The notes: generated by a model not told the origin, from the sequence alone. Shown: positions 1 through 8,084, counted from the first letter of the stretch. The stretch: 19,638 bases of DNA from Syntrophobacterales bacterium (GCA_017881765.1 JADGQN010000037.1:1-19638); one strand, 5' to 3'. Made by a program: numbers and translations.

Positions 1-15
1 CGAACGGAGTGGTCA

Positions 16-489
16 TTACTTGTTCATTTCTTGCGCGGCGGTCATCACTGAATCCACAATCTGCTGATATCCCGTACACCGGCAGAGATTCCCCGAAATG
101 GCTTTTCTCACTTCGGTCGTGGTCGGCTGGGGATTCTTATCCAGCAGCGCTTTTGCTGACATGATCATACCGGGTGTACAAAAACCGCACTGAATACCCC
201 CCTGCCTCACAAAGGCAACCTGGAGGGGATGTAGATGCTCACCCCGAGCAAGGCCCTCAATAGTGGTAATCTCTTTGCCATGAGCATCCAGGGCAAGCAC
301 CAGGCACGATGCTACGGGTTTGCCGTCCATGATAACCGTACACGCACCGCACTCTCCCTCATTGCATGACTTCTTCGTACCGGTAAAGCCGAGCGTCTCG
401 CGCAGGACTTCGACAAGGGTCCGCTGCGGTTCGATCTCCAGCTCATAATCTTCTCCGTTGACTTTGAGTGTAATCTCAACTTTTTTCAT
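16..489 (-). CDS. [2Fe-2S] subunit of a xanthine-dehydrogenase-family hydroxylase
   Basis: The 157-residue protein is the small electron-transfer subunit of a three-subunit molybdenum hydroxylase. It carries electrons from the molybdenum site to FAD. Cys42, 47, 50 and 62 (motif CNEGECGAC) form the plant-ferredoxin-type cluster. Cys101, 104, 136 and 138 (motifs CGFCTPG and CRCTGYQ) form the second cluster in the C-terminal helical domain. Both domains are complete and the length is normal for the CoxS/HcrC/XdhC type. The start is an ATG behind a purine-rich AAGGGAG site. It lies 18 bases after the FAD subunit gene and is the last gene of the operon inside the window. It has no signal peptide, so it should act in the cytoplasm. 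The family is certain; the substrate of the enzyme is not. Confidence 0.95.
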   Translation of the reverse strand: MKKVEITLKVNGEDYELEIEPQRTLVEVLRETLGFTGTKKSCNEGECGACTVIMDGKPVASCLVLALDAHGKEITTIEGLARGEHLHPLQVAFVRQGGIQCGFCTPGMIMSAKALLDKNPQPTTTEVRKAISGNLCRCTGYQQIVDSVMTAAQEMNK

Positions 490-507
490 GTGCGCTCCCT
501 TCCCCCT

Positions 508-1407
508 TCACTTCGTTGTCCTGTTGTTGATTCGTGCCAACGCTGCCATGACCGCCCGCCTGGTCAGCACCTCCACCATGTCGCAGCGGTATCCCAGAGA
601 AGCCCGGAGGTCAGTGATCGGGCTGCAGACCGTGCCGGCCACTTTTCCCGCCTCTTCGGCCAATGCCGCGCTGATTTCTTTGCCGGAGAGCAGCTTCTCC
701 GCCATGGGTGCCCTTATGGGAGTCGGCGCCACAGCGCCCAGCGCAATCCTCACTTCCTTACACGTCTTGTTATCCGCATCGAGACAAACATACGCGGCGA
801 CCCCCACCAGCGCCAGGTCCATTGCCGCGCGGCGCATCAACTTGAGATACGCGGCGCAACTTCTCTCGGGCTGCTTCGGGATCCGGATATGCGTTAAGAT
901 TTCGCTCCTCGCCACTTTAGACTCGGCGGGTCCCTTGAAGAGTTTTTCAACGGCCATTATGTGTTCGCCTTTCGGCCCGGAGAGCACCGCTTCCGCACCC
1001 ATCGCGATCAAAGGTGGGGCCGTATCCGCGGATGGTACGGCGCTGCAAAGATTGCCGCCGATTGTCGCCAGAGTCTTCACCTGCGGCGAGGCCATGACAT
1101 AGACGGCGTCCCAGAGTGCGGGCGCTTTCTCTTTGATGAGCGGCGATTCCTCAAGCTCCGCGCACGTCACCAGGGCGCCGATCTTGAGGCCTTTCTTTGC
1201 GTCGTAGGAGATCCCTTTCAAGGCTTTGATGTTTTTCACATTAACGAGGTGCTCGGGCGTGACCGCCCTCTTCTTCATGGCGAGCAGAAGATCGGTGCCG
1301 CCTGCAATAATCCTCGCCTTGTTCCCATACTTCTTCAACAGCCCGAGGACTCCCGCGATGGACGCGGGTGAGTGATATTCGAATTTGGGTAGTCTTCTAA
1401 TAAACAT
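508..1407 (-). CDS. FAD-binding subunit of a xanthine-dehydrogenase-family hydroxylase
   Basis: The 299-residue protein is the medium subunit (CoxM/HcrB type) that holds FAD and passes electrons between the [2Fe-2S] subunit and an acceptor. The two FAD pyrophosphate motifs are visible: AGGTD at residues 35-39 and TIGGN at 115-119. The C-terminal CO-dehydrogenase flavoprotein domain follows. The cysteines are scattered (82, 121 and a few later) and do not form the extra four-cysteine [4Fe-4S] insertion known in 4-hydroxybenzoyl-CoA reductase beta subunits, so a simple assignment to that enzyme is not supported. The ATG is preceded by GGAGGG. The gap to the upstream large subunit gene is filled by a family II repeat (1431-1501). 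Confidence 0.94.
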   Translation of the reverse strand: MFIRRLPKFEYHSPASIAGVLGLLKKYGNKARIIAGGTDLLLAMKKRAVTPEHLVNVKNIKALKGISYDAKKGLKIGALVTCAELEESPLIKEKAPALWDAVYVMASPQVKTLATIGGNLCSAVPSADTAPPLIAMGAEAVLSGPKGEHIMAVEKLFKGPAESKVARSEILTHIRIPKQPERSCAAYLKLMRRAAMDLALVGVAAYVCLDADNKTCKEVRIALGAVAPTPIRAPMAEKLLSGKEISAALAEEAGKVAGTVCSPITDLRASLGYRCDMVEVLTRRAVMAALARINNRTTK

Positions 1408-1430
1408 TACTTTCCCTCCTTTTCAGTCAT

Positions 1431-1501
1431 TGGGGCTCGCGTCGCCCCCTCCAGTGGCCAAGCCACATGGAGCCTCCCCCTCTCGCGAGCCGTGCTCGCT
1501 A
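1431..1501 (-). repeat. Family II structured repeat, copy 1
   Basis: This 71-base GC-rich element is nearly the same as 12813-12882. Both copies begin GGGGCTCGCGTCGCCCC on the plus strand and end with GTGCTCGCTA. Inside is a hairpin, CTCCAGTGGC-CAA-GCCACATGGAG, with one bulged base. A second small stem GGGGC/GCCCC lies at the left end. It sits in the co-directional gap between the large and FAD subunit genes, 24 bases before the FAD subunit start. It encodes no protein I recognise. Confidence 0.8.
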
Positions 1502-1523
1502 AAGGAAAAGGCTGTTCCATGGG

Positions 1524-3821
1524 TCATCCTCCGGTCTTTCCGGAATTTTTGGCCTTTTCCTTCAATGCTGCCAGGATCTTTTCGGGAGTAATGGGCAGGT
1601 CCTTGATCCTCACTCCAACCGCATCGTAGATTCCATTCGCAATGGCTGCCAGGCTTGAGCAGGAGCTTGCTTCGCCGGCGCCCTTCGCGCCAAAGGGACC
1701 GTAGGGATCATGCGTGTGGACATGCTCCACTATGTATTCAGGCGTGTCGAGGGCAGTGGGCTGTTTATAGTCCCGCCACGAGCCATTGAGTACGCGCCCT
1801 TTTTCATCGTAGAGGCAATCCTCGAGCAGCGCATGTCCCGTCATATGCGCGCTGCCGCCGTTCACCTGTCCATCCAGCATGACCGGGTGGATCGGCTGGC
1901 CGGCATCATCAGCGCTTACACCCTGAAGCAGTGTCACTTTCCCTGTCTCCCTGTCTACATCCACCTTGATGCCCGTGGCAATGAAATCGAGCCCGTGAGC
2001 CAGGTTGCCGCGGCCCGTCTTCCAATCGACGATATCAATGTCCGTGGCAGCCCAGTAACCTCTGCCGTACAAGGGAGAGCCCTTCTCGTAGTACGCCCTC
2101 CTCGAAGCAGTCAAGAAATCCATCTTGACCTCCGGGTTCTCCTTGAGGAAGATCATGGAATTCTTGAACTCCAGATCGTCAGGGCTCACCTTCAGCTCCG
2201 CGCCTGCGATCTCGGCGAGCTGCCGCTTCAGGTCTTTGGCGGCGGCTATCGTGGCATTCCCGTCCCAGTAAGTACACCGGTCGCCGAACATGCCCGAATC
2301 GAAGATAGTCGTATCCGAATCGCTGACCCCCTGGATCACACTTTCAAAAGGAATACCGAGCACCTCTGCCGTCATCTGGCAAAAGATGGTATTCGCCCCT
2401 TGTCCTATTTCCGTACCGCCGTGGGTCACAACCACGTTTCCGTCTTCCATCAGCTTTAGCATGACAGAGGAGCCAAAATGGCCGCCCAGCCTCACGCCGG
2501 AAGGGTGCGAGGCGCAACTGAAGCCGATGCCCCTGCCCTTTGGTCTCGACGTTCTGCTCTCCTTCCAGCCGATTCTCTTCCCACATTTTTCTATACATTC
2601 CGGAAGGCCTGACACGTCCACTATAAGTCCGTTGGCCGCTTTCCAGTTATTAGTCACAGCGTTCATGTGCCTGATTTCAACCTGGTCGACACCGAGGTCC
2701 TCGGCAACAATGCCCAGCATGGAGTCAAGGCAATACTGTGCCAGAACAATTTCCTGGCCCCTCACCGTGCCGCAGGGTGCCCTGTTTGAGTAGGTAAGCT
2801 TCCCATGGTACTCGATGGCCGGAATTTTGTAGGGAACGTTCTGAAAAGCTCCAAAATAGTAAATGTTAAATGGCCCGATGCCGGCGATGGGACCGCCTTC
2901 CAGAACGCATTCGGTCCGCAGCGCCGTAATCTGCCCGTTCTTCTTGAGGCCCATTTTCAGCTTGGCGTTCATCGCGTTCCGCTGCCGGTATGCAGCCAGC
3001 ACTTCATCGTAGTTCAGCACCGTCTTAACCGGCCGACCCGTCATCTGGGCCAGTTTCACCGTCGCAAAATCGATGTCGAAGGGGTCGTGCTTTCCCGAGA
3101 ATCCGCCGCCGACGAAGGGATTAATGATCCTCATCTTCGATACGGGGATATCGAGCGCCCGGCACATGTGGCGCCAGGTGACATACGGGCTTTGTTTGGA
3201 GGCCTGCAACAGGACCCTCCCTGTCGGGTCGACCTCAACGAGACACGCGTGCGGTTCGATGAATCCGACGGTAACGCGCTGCGAGCTGAACGTTTCCTCC
3301 CGTATATAATCGGCCTCTTTAAATCCCTTTTCTATATCTCCGAAAAGGAAATCAGAGAAGTAAGCGATGTTGCTCTTCGAGAGCTCATTGACCAGCGGGG
3401 CTCCAGGAGCCATGGCATCTTCCGCCGTCAACACCACCGGCAGTTCCTGATAATCGACCTTGATCAGGTCGAGTGCCTCTTCTGCCGTATCCTCGTCAAC
3501 GGCCGCCACGGCAACCACGCCTTCGCCGAAGTGATGTACTTTGGTAACGGGCATGGGGAGCTGATCCCTGGTGTCCGGCCTCGTGCCGTAGGGTATGCCG
3601 GGAAAATCCTTGCCTGTGACGACCGCCTTTACACCTTTCAGCGCCTTTGCCTTGGTCGCGTCGATATTGAGAATCTTCGCATGGGCAAGAGGGCTCCTGA
3701 GGAGCTTTCCATACAGCATCCCGGGGGCTATCAGGTCTGCAGCGTATTTGGCACTGCCGGTCGCCTTTATGCGTCCATCTGTTCTTTCTACGGGTTTTCC
3801 GACTACTGAATATTCTGCCAT
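1524..3821 (-). CDS. Molybdopterin-binding catalytic subunit of a xanthine-dehydrogenase-family hydroxylase
   Basis: The 765-residue protein is the large subunit (CoxL/HcrA/XdhA type), which binds the molybdenum cofactor and hydroxylates the substrate with water-derived oxygen. The N-terminal a/b hammerhead domain is followed by the two molybdopterin-binding domains. Visible motifs are GGGFSGKHD, APCGTVRGQE, GGTEIGQGANT and the C-terminal GAKGAGEAS, whose Glu717 matches the catalytic glutamate of the family. The CO-dehydrogenase active-site loop with its cysteine is absent. Aldehyde, purine, N-heterocycle or aromatic-CoA substrates all remain possible. It is preceded by AAGGAGAAAAGGAAT before ATG. 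The gene follows a MoaD-like gene across a family I repeat, and heads the structural genes in the order large, FAD, FeS. Confidence 0.93.
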   Translation of the reverse strand: MAEYSVVGKPVERTDGRIKATGSAKYAADLIAPGMLYGKLLRSPLAHAKILNIDATKAKALKGVKAVVTGKDFPGIPYGTRPDTRDQLPMPVTKVHHFGEGVVAVAAVDEDTAEEALDLIKVDYQELPVVLTAEDAMAPGAPLVNELSKSNIAYFSDFLFGDIEKGFKEADYIREETFSSQRVTVGFIEPHACLVEVDPTGRVLLQASKQSPYVTWRHMCRALDIPVSKMRIINPFVGGGFSGKHDPFDIDFATVKLAQMTGRPVKTVLNYDEVLAAYRQRNAMNAKLKMGLKKNGQITALRTECVLEGGPIAGIGPFNIYYFGAFQNVPYKIPAIEYHGKLTYSNRAPCGTVRGQEIVLAQYCLDSMLGIVAEDLGVDQVEIRHMNAVTNNWKAANGLIVDVSGLPECIEKCGKRIGWKESRTSRPKGRGIGFSCASHPSGVRLGGHFGSSVMLKLMEDGNVVVTHGGTEIGQGANTIFCQMTAEVLGIPFESVIQGVSDSDTTIFDSGMFGDRCTYWDGNATIAAAKDLKRQLAEIAGAELKVSPDDLEFKNSMIFLKENPEVKMDFLTASRRAYYEKGSPLYGRGYWAATDIDIVDWKTGRGNLAHGLDFIATGIKVDVDRETGKVTLLQGVSADDAGQPIHPVMLDGQVNGGSAHMTGHALLEDCLYDEKGRVLNGSWRDYKQPTALDTPEYIVEHVHTHDPYGPFGAKGAGEASSCSSLAAIANGIYDAVGVRIKDLPITPEKILAALKEKAKNSGKTGG

Positions 3822-3844
3822 ATTCCTTTTCTCCTTTCTTGATC

Positions 3845-3985
3845 TAATACCAATTTGCCTTCATGCGTATACCTTCATTGTCGCTGCTTCCTCACAGGAT
3901 GCTTCGCTAGCGCTATCGGCTCCTCACTGTCGCCCGGGGTACCCGGCCGAAGGCTGGGTCGTCCACTTGAATGCAAATTGCTATA
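3845..3985 (-). repeat. Family I structured repeat, copy A
   Basis: This 141-base element is the reverse complement of a sequence closely similar to 17387-17536. Its ends are TAATACCAATTTGCCTTCA on the left and CTTGAATGCAAATTGCTATA on the right, which pair imperfectly as terminal arms. The half next to the right end (GTACCCGGCCGAAGGCTGGG) is nearly identical to copy C. The central hairpin has diverged and contains TAGCGCTA. It fills the gap between the MoaD-like stop codon and the large subunit's ribosome binding site, in sense orientation relative to those genes. Confidence 0.85.
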
Positions 3986-3996
3986 ATAACGGATGG

Positions 3997-4287
3997 CTAT
4001 CCTCCACCAAGAGCCATGATCCGGATAGTGACCGTGTCTCCGTCCTTCAGGGAGGTTTCGAGCTCACGGTCGCACTTCTGATAGGGTAGACCGTTAATAT
4101 CAACTTCCCAGTCATCGGGATCCAGAGCGCGCGCGCCGGGCTTCACATACTCTATCGGCGACGGTGAAGCCAGACGCTGCAGTTCCTCCAGCAGCTGGCG
4201 CAGGCTCATTTCGGCCCGATCAACCTCGATGTACTCACGGTCTTCCAGCCCCGGGACAACAAAATTGGATTTGACATGAATTTTCAC
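3997..4287 (-). CDS. MoaD/ThiS-family sulfur-carrier protein
   Basis: This 96-residue beta-grasp protein ends in Gly-Gly-Gly. In the MoaD/ThiS family the C-terminal glycine is adenylated and thiocarboxylated, and the sulfur is passed to molybdopterin or thiamin precursors. The position directly upstream of a molybdenum hydroxylase argues for molybdopterin synthesis. It is slightly longer than a standard MoaD of about 80 residues and has one more glycine than the usual GG tail, so it may be specialised for this enzyme. The start is GTG (reverse of CAC at 4285-4287) with AAGGTG just upstream; no ATG is available that would keep the first beta strand. A strong promoter lies about 65 bases upstream. 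No MoaE or MoeB partner is in the window. Confidence 0.85.
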   Translation of the reverse strand: MKIHVKSNFVVPGLEDREYIEVDRAEMSLRQLLEELQRLASPSPIEYVKPGARALDPDDWEVDINGLPYQKCDRELETSLKDGDTVTIRIMALGGG

Positions 4288-4358
4288 GATTCACCTTATG
4301 CTTTTAAGGGGCTAAAACGGTCACAAAAGAATCATGGCGCCCACGCTAATTTCCCCTA

Positions 4359-4388
4359 TTTATAACGAGAAACAGAACGTTGAGTCAA
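4359..4388 (-). promoter_or_regulatory. Sigma70-type promoter of the MoaD-hydroxylase operon
   Basis: Reading the minus strand, TTGACT (4383-4388) and TATAAA (4359-4364) are separated by 18 bases. The predicted start of transcription is near 4352, giving a leader of about 65 bases before the GTG of the MoaD-like gene. The assignment rests on hexamer match and spacing only. Confidence 0.6.
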
Positions 4389-4397
4389 GTAAAATGT

Positions 4398-4416
4398 CAT
4401 TTCGCATAGTGAAATG
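4398..4416. promoter_or_regulatory. Palindrome upstream of the hydroxylase promoter, candidate operator
   Basis: CATTTC-GCATAGT-GAAATG is an inverted repeat with 6-base perfect arms, ten bases upstream of the -35 box of the minus-strand promoter, roughly -55 from the predicted start. It lies between divergently transcribed genes. Its shape (TTTCGCATAGTGAAA) reminds me of sites bound by IclR-family regulators, but no such regulator is encoded in this window, so the protein that binds is unknown. Confidence 0.45.
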
Positions 4417-4494
4417 TTTTTCGTGCATTGAAGTGTTGCTACTTCTGCCCGGGAGTATTAATCTATAGCAGCAAATTCCAAAAGGAGAGCGTTC

Positions 4495-5556
4495 ATGCCA
4501 TACGAACAAGGCGTAATCAGGCCACCCAGCGAGGCCTCAAGCATCCTGGTCCGCGTCACCAGGAACTGTCCATGGAACCAGTGCATCTTTTGTCCCGCCT
4601 ACAAGGGCACAAAATTCTCCAGGCGGTCCGCGGAGGAAGTAAAGAGTGATATCGACAATATGGTACTGGCCCACGGCCCTCACACACGCAGCATCAGCAC
4701 AGCTTTTCTCCAGGACGCGGACAGTCTGATCCTCCCCACCGCCGACCTCCTGGAGATCTTGAACTATCTCAAGGCAAAGTTCCCCGGCCTGACCCGTGTG
4801 ACAAGCTACGCCCGCGCGAACTCGATGAAACGCAAAACCGTTGAAGAATACAGGCAGCTCAAAGACGCGGGACTGACAAGGGTACACACGGGTATGGAGA
4901 GTGGATCTGCGCGCGTGCTAAAGCTGATACAGAAAGGAACAAGCCCCGAGGCCATGGTTGAAGGGGGCATACGCGTCAAGGAGTCCGGTATATCCCTTTC
5001 GGAATACATCATGCCCGGAGTCGGTGGGCGCGCGCTGAGCGACGAGCACGCCGTGGAGACAGCCAAGCTATTGAACGCCATCGGACCCGATTTCATCCGG
5101 GTGCGTACCTTTGCCATGCACCCACAATCTCCCATGCAGCGTATGGTGGAAGAAGGCACATTTGTGCCCATGGCCGACGATGAGATTGTCGGAGAGATCA
5201 GGCTGCTCGTCGCCACCCTCAGCGGGATGCACAGCTATTTCTCGTGCGCTGATTTCGGCCTGAACCTCCTGATGCAGGTGGATGGCTATCTCGACGAGAA
5301 AAAGGATGCGATGCTCAAGGAACTTGACAGGTTCCTCGGTCTCAGCAAGGAGCAGAAGCAAATTTACTCTCTCCTTCGCCGCTCGTCACCAGGGGTTTCC
5401 TACCCCCTGGACGTTGTGGAGGATAAGAAGCTGATCAGCAAGGTCCTGCCGGAGATAAAGAACCTGGAGAGCAAAGGCCCCGATGGGTTCAACAGATACA
5501 TCTGGATGCTCATGACGTACCAGTTGCCCCAGCCGCAAACCGAGCGTTGGACGTAA
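4495..5556 (+). CDS. Radical SAM protein with CX4CX2C cluster motif
   Basis: The 353-residue protein is a radical S-adenosylmethionine enzyme of the COG1032/Elp3-like kind. Cys25, Cys30 and Cys33 (TRNCPWNQCIFC) are the expected ligands of the [4Fe-4S] cluster. The spacing is CX4CX2C instead of the usual CX3CX2C. The rest of a SAM-radical barrel follows: LQDADSL, TSYARANSM, and a LTRVHTGMESGS segment typical of barrel strands that bind SAM. The C-terminal part (YFSCADFGLNL, then helices) carries no recognisable second cluster or B12 domain. The ATG is preceded by AAAGGAGAG with good spacing. The gene stands alone, divergent from the molybdenum operon and convergent with the BrkB-type gene. The substrate is unknown. 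Confidence 0.88.
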   Translation: MPYEQGVIRPPSEASSILVRVTRNCPWNQCIFCPAYKGTKFSRRSAEEVKSDIDNMVLAHGPHTRSISTAFLQDADSLILPTADLLEILNYLKAKFPGLTRVTSYARANSMKRKTVEEYRQLKDAGLTRVHTGMESGSARVLKLIQKGTSPEAMVEGGIRVKESGISLSEYIMPGVGGRALSDEHAVETAKLLNAIGPDFIRVRTFAMHPQSPMQRMVEEGTFVPMADDEIVGEIRLLVATLSGMHSYFSCADFGLNLLMQVDGYLDEKKDAMLKELDRFLGLSKEQKQIYSLLRRSSPGVSYPLDVVEDKKLISKVLPEIKNLESKGPDGFNRYIWMLMTYQLPQPQTERWT

Positions 5557-5564
5557 TGGTGATA

Positions 5565-5704
5565 CAAATTCCAAATCTCAATCTACAAACAATTTTTCAA
5601 TATTCCAATTCGCTAATTGAGATAAGCGGGTGGCGCGTCACTCTTCTTGGAACATTTGATATTCGCTGATTTGATATTGTTTGAAATTTGGTGCTTGGAA
5701 TTTG
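5565..5704. repeat. AT-rich imperfect long inverted repeat
   Basis: CAAATTCCAA (5565-5574) is repeated inverted as TTGGAATTTG (5695-5704). The similarity continues inwards imperfectly: both arms read CAAATTCCAA then CAAACAAT then AATATC/CAATATTCC-like sequence toward the centre near 5635. It fills the space between the radical SAM gene and the terminator. The style matches A-rich intergenic repeats that I have seen in many environmental bacterial genomes; I cannot name the family. Confidence 0.6.
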
Positions 5705-5711
5705 CGATTTG

Positions 5712-5740
5712 AAATATAGCCCCTCGTCCGGGCTATATTT
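5712..5740. terminator. Bidirectional hairpin terminator
   Basis: AAATATAGCCC (5712-5722) pairs perfectly with GGGCTATATTT (5730-5740) over an 11-bp stem with a 7-base loop. The A-rich left side gives a T-rich right side in either direction. It lies between convergent genes, and the stop codon of the BrkB-type gene (5733-5735) is inside the right arm. Confidence 0.7.
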
Positions 5741-7055
5741 CTTTCAAGAGGATGTTTTTTGGTGAGTTGGCCATTTCTTCGGCGATGGCTCTTACATAGA
5801 ATGCGATCTTTTCATCATCCGAAGAGGTGAGACGAGCAGGGTTGAGCCCCTGGCGCTCATAGGCTTCCAGAGCGGACTGGATGGTCAATTTTTCAGTAGC
5901 CTGACCCGGCTGAAACGCCGTCTCATTGCCGTTCCTGGCAGTCTCAATCACAAGCCTCGCGTTGATCAGTTCATCAAGAAGCTGGCGTACGAAGCGAACG
6001 GGTATCTCGAGCGCCCCTGAGATTTCACTGGTGCAGAGCGGCCTGTCTCCCTGGATGAATCGCTTCACGAGGAGGTGGAGCACCTTCAAGGCAAGGATCT
6101 TTCTCGACGCGAAACTCAAGTACCCCAATTCCGGGTGAAAACCGTAGGTTTCGGAATCTTCGTCAGCGACAGCGACTTCCGCCCCGAAGAGTACGATCAT
6201 CCAGCTCAACTGAAGCCAGGCCAGAAACAGGGGCATCGCAGCAAAGCTCCCGTAAATAGCGCCATGCCTTGACACACCAATCTGAAAGGAGATGTAGATC
6301 CATTCCACCAGCTGAAAGATGGTTCCCGTTGCCACACCTGCGAGAATGGCCGACCTCAGCCCGACCTTGGTGTTCGGTATAACGATGTAGTTCAGGACGA
6401 GAAGGATCCAGATAGAAAGATAGGGGAGGAATTTGAGCAGGAGGAGGATGTAGGGGCTCAAAGCCCCGAGAAGCTCGATTCTCTGCACGATCGCCTGTAT
6501 CTTGCTGGCCACGACAACGTTGAGACTACTTGAAACGACGATGAGTATTGGCGCAATCACCATGATTGCGATGTAGTCGGTAAATTTTCTTACCAGGCTT
6601 CTCGCCTTCCTTACGCGCCATATCTCGTTGAACGCATCCTCGATGTTACCCAGGATTGAAATGGCCGTCCAGAGCAGGAGGATAACGCCGACGCCGGCAA
6701 CCAGGCCGCCCTTCGTCGTCTCCAGCAGCCTGCCGGCAAAAAGGACCCACCTTTCCACCAAGTGGGGTGGCCAGTTGGCGCGCTCGGCCAGTTCTACAAT
6801 TTGATGCTGGATAAATGTCTCCAGCCCAAAGCCCTTGGCAATACCGAAAACCAGGGCGAAGAGAGGCACTATCGAAAGAAGAGAGTAATAGGTAAGGGCC
6901 GATGCCCTGAGGAGACATTTATCCCTGAAGAATCCACGCAGGGCAAGGACAAGCACACGCAGGTCCTTGACCAGAAACGCCCTTATCGGGGAGAGATCCT
7001 TGAGACGGATTTCCCAGATACCGTGCGTGGCGAATTGGATCATAGCCGAGATCAT
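5733..7055 (-). CDS. YihY/BrkB-family membrane protein with C-terminal winged-helix region
   Basis: The protein has about 440 residues. The first 300 or so hold the YihY/UPF0761 membrane domain with about six hydrophobic segments, including the family signature ALTYYSLLSIVPLFALVFG and the glycine-rich AIYGSFAAMPLFLAWLQLSW. The last 110 residues are soluble; HLLVKRFIQG, TSEISGALEIP, VRQLLDELINARLV resemble a winged helix, as in the longer members of this family. The transport or membrane function of the family is not settled. I chose the ATG at 7053-7055, next to GGGGG, over the TTG one codon earlier. A candidate promoter lies at 7112-7140. Confidence 0.9.
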   Translation of the reverse strand: MISAMIQFATHGIWEIRLKDLSPIRAFLVKDLRVLVLALRGFFRDKCLLRASALTYYSLLSIVPLFALVFGIAKGFGLETFIQHQIVELAERANWPPHLVERWVLFAGRLLETTKGGLVAGVGVILLLWTAISILGNIEDAFNEIWRVRKARSLVRKFTDYIAIMVIAPILIVVSSSLNVVVASKIQAIVQRIELLGALSPYILLLLKFLPYLSIWILLVLNYIVIPNTKVGLRSAILAGVATGTIFQLVEWIYISFQIGVSRHGAIYGSFAAMPLFLAWLQLSWMIVLFGAEVAVADEDSETYGFHPELGYLSFASRKILALKVLHLLVKRFIQGDRPLCTSEISGALEIPVRFVRQLLDELINARLVIETARNGNETAFQPGQATEKLTIQSALEAYERQGLNPARLTSSDDEKIAFYVRAIAEEMANSPKNILLKEI

Positions 7056-7111
7056 CAACGCCCCCAGAAGTCCGTTCTACCCTACGCTAAGAGGAGCCCA
7101 TTTCGTCTTAC

Positions 7112-7140
7112 AGCATACCAGACTTTACGCTGAAACCCAA
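7112..7140 (-). promoter_or_regulatory. Candidate promoter of the BrkB-type gene
   Basis: On the minus strand TTGGGT (7135-7140) and an extended -10, TGGTATGCT with TATGCT at 7112-7117, are 17 bases apart. A perfect palindrome ACAAAC-G-GTTTGT lies just upstream at 7151-7163 and could be an operator. The -35 match is weak. Confidence 0.35.
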
Positions 7141-7217
7141 CCGCATCCTTACAAACGGTTTGTCTGGTTTCTTGAATTTCTTTAGTTTAATTTAGTTTAA
7201 TCGGATAAAGGATCAGT

Positions 7218-8015
7218 TCACGACTTGAGATAGTTCCGGATCTTGTGGAAGAGAGATTTTCTGATTTCTACTTTGAGGTAGAGGTCCCCTACAGGCTCTC
7301 CGGGAGCATTACGTCCGCCACCCCTGAGACGCATGATCTGGCCATCCCGTATTCCCGCCGGCACGGTGACAACAAATTCCTTCGAATCAGTTGTGTCGCG
7401 ATATGTTACCCGACCCCCCTCCTCCGCCAGCTTGGGGTCGAGAGGCAAAATAGCGTACCGATCGGCCTCGCTCGGGCTGGCACCCAGCCCAACCATCCTT
7501 CTCACGGCATAGCCGGCCAATTTCACGAGAACCCTTGAGAGGCCTGATGGCTGAGGCAACTCCTGATCAGTCCGCGGCTCCCTGCCGGGACCAAAGATGA
7601 TTACTTTGCCGAAAACGCCCGGCCTGCGAAATTCAAAGGTCCGGTATCCGTGCCCGTACGCCTGTGAAAATATTTCTTCAAAACCTCTGAAGCCAAACGC
7701 CCTTGCCATTTCCTCAAAGACCTGATTGATATCGGAACCACGGAATATGTCATTGTCGGAATAGTCACGTCTGAACCGATCGTGCGCAGACGGACCATAC
7801 TCCTGCCTCAAACGGTCGTAGCGCCCCCGTTTATCATCGTCTGAAAGCACTGCGTATGCTTCATTGATTTCTTTCATCCTCTCAACGGCCCATGCGTTTC
7901 CGGGATTTCTGTCAGGATGGTACTCGAACGCGAGTCTCCGATAGGCCTCTTTGATGCTCTGGAAAGAAGCGTCTCGTGTCACTCCGAGAATCTCATAGTA
8001 CTCTTTCCGTTCCAT
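7218..8015 (-). CDS. DnaJ-domain co-chaperone without zinc finger
   Basis: The 265-residue protein begins with a complete J domain (residues 4-70); the HPD motif that stimulates DnaK ATPase is His33-Pro34-Asp35. A charged linker with FRGSDINQVFEEM and phenylalanine-rich segments follows. The C-terminal part (VTVPAGIRDGQIMRLRGGG, then DLYLKVEIRK) matches the substrate-binding C-terminal domain of DnaJ/CbpA proteins. The CxxCxGxG zinc-binding repeats are missing, so it is a class B or CbpA-like J protein, not the main DnaJ. Only one clear beta domain is seen, shorter than CbpA of about 306 residues. No DnaK or GrpE gene is adjacent. The start ATG has AAGGTAGGG eight bases upstream. Confidence 0.9.
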   Translation of the reverse strand: MERKEYYEILGVTRDASFQSIKEAYRRLAFEYHPDRNPGNAWAVERMKEINEAYAVLSDDDKRGRYDRLRQEYGPSAHDRFRRDYSDNDIFRGSDINQVFEEMARAFGFRGFEEIFSQAYGHGYRTFEFRRPGVFGKVIIFGPGREPRTDQELPQPSGLSRVLVKLAGYAVRRMVGLGASPSEADRYAILPLDPKLAEEGGRVTYRDTTDSKEFVVTVPAGIRDGQIMRLRGGGRNAPGEPVGDLYLKVEIRKSLFHKIRNYLKS

Positions 8016-8084
8016 CTCCTGGCCCTACCTTGACGGTTTCGATAACTGTCCGGCACACATGTTCAGCGAAGACCTCAACAAACG

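Noticed and set aside
2805..3809. 334-residue open frame on the plus strand
   Set aside because: It lies entirely opposite the molybdopterin subunit gene, whose family motifs are unmistakable. The translation has no recognisable domain; it is a GC-driven shadow frame.
508..3821. 4-hydroxybenzoyl-CoA reductase as a firm name
   Set aside because: The subunit order and general similarity fit, but the FAD subunit lacks the additional four-cysteine cluster insertion that marks that enzyme, so I kept the family-level name.
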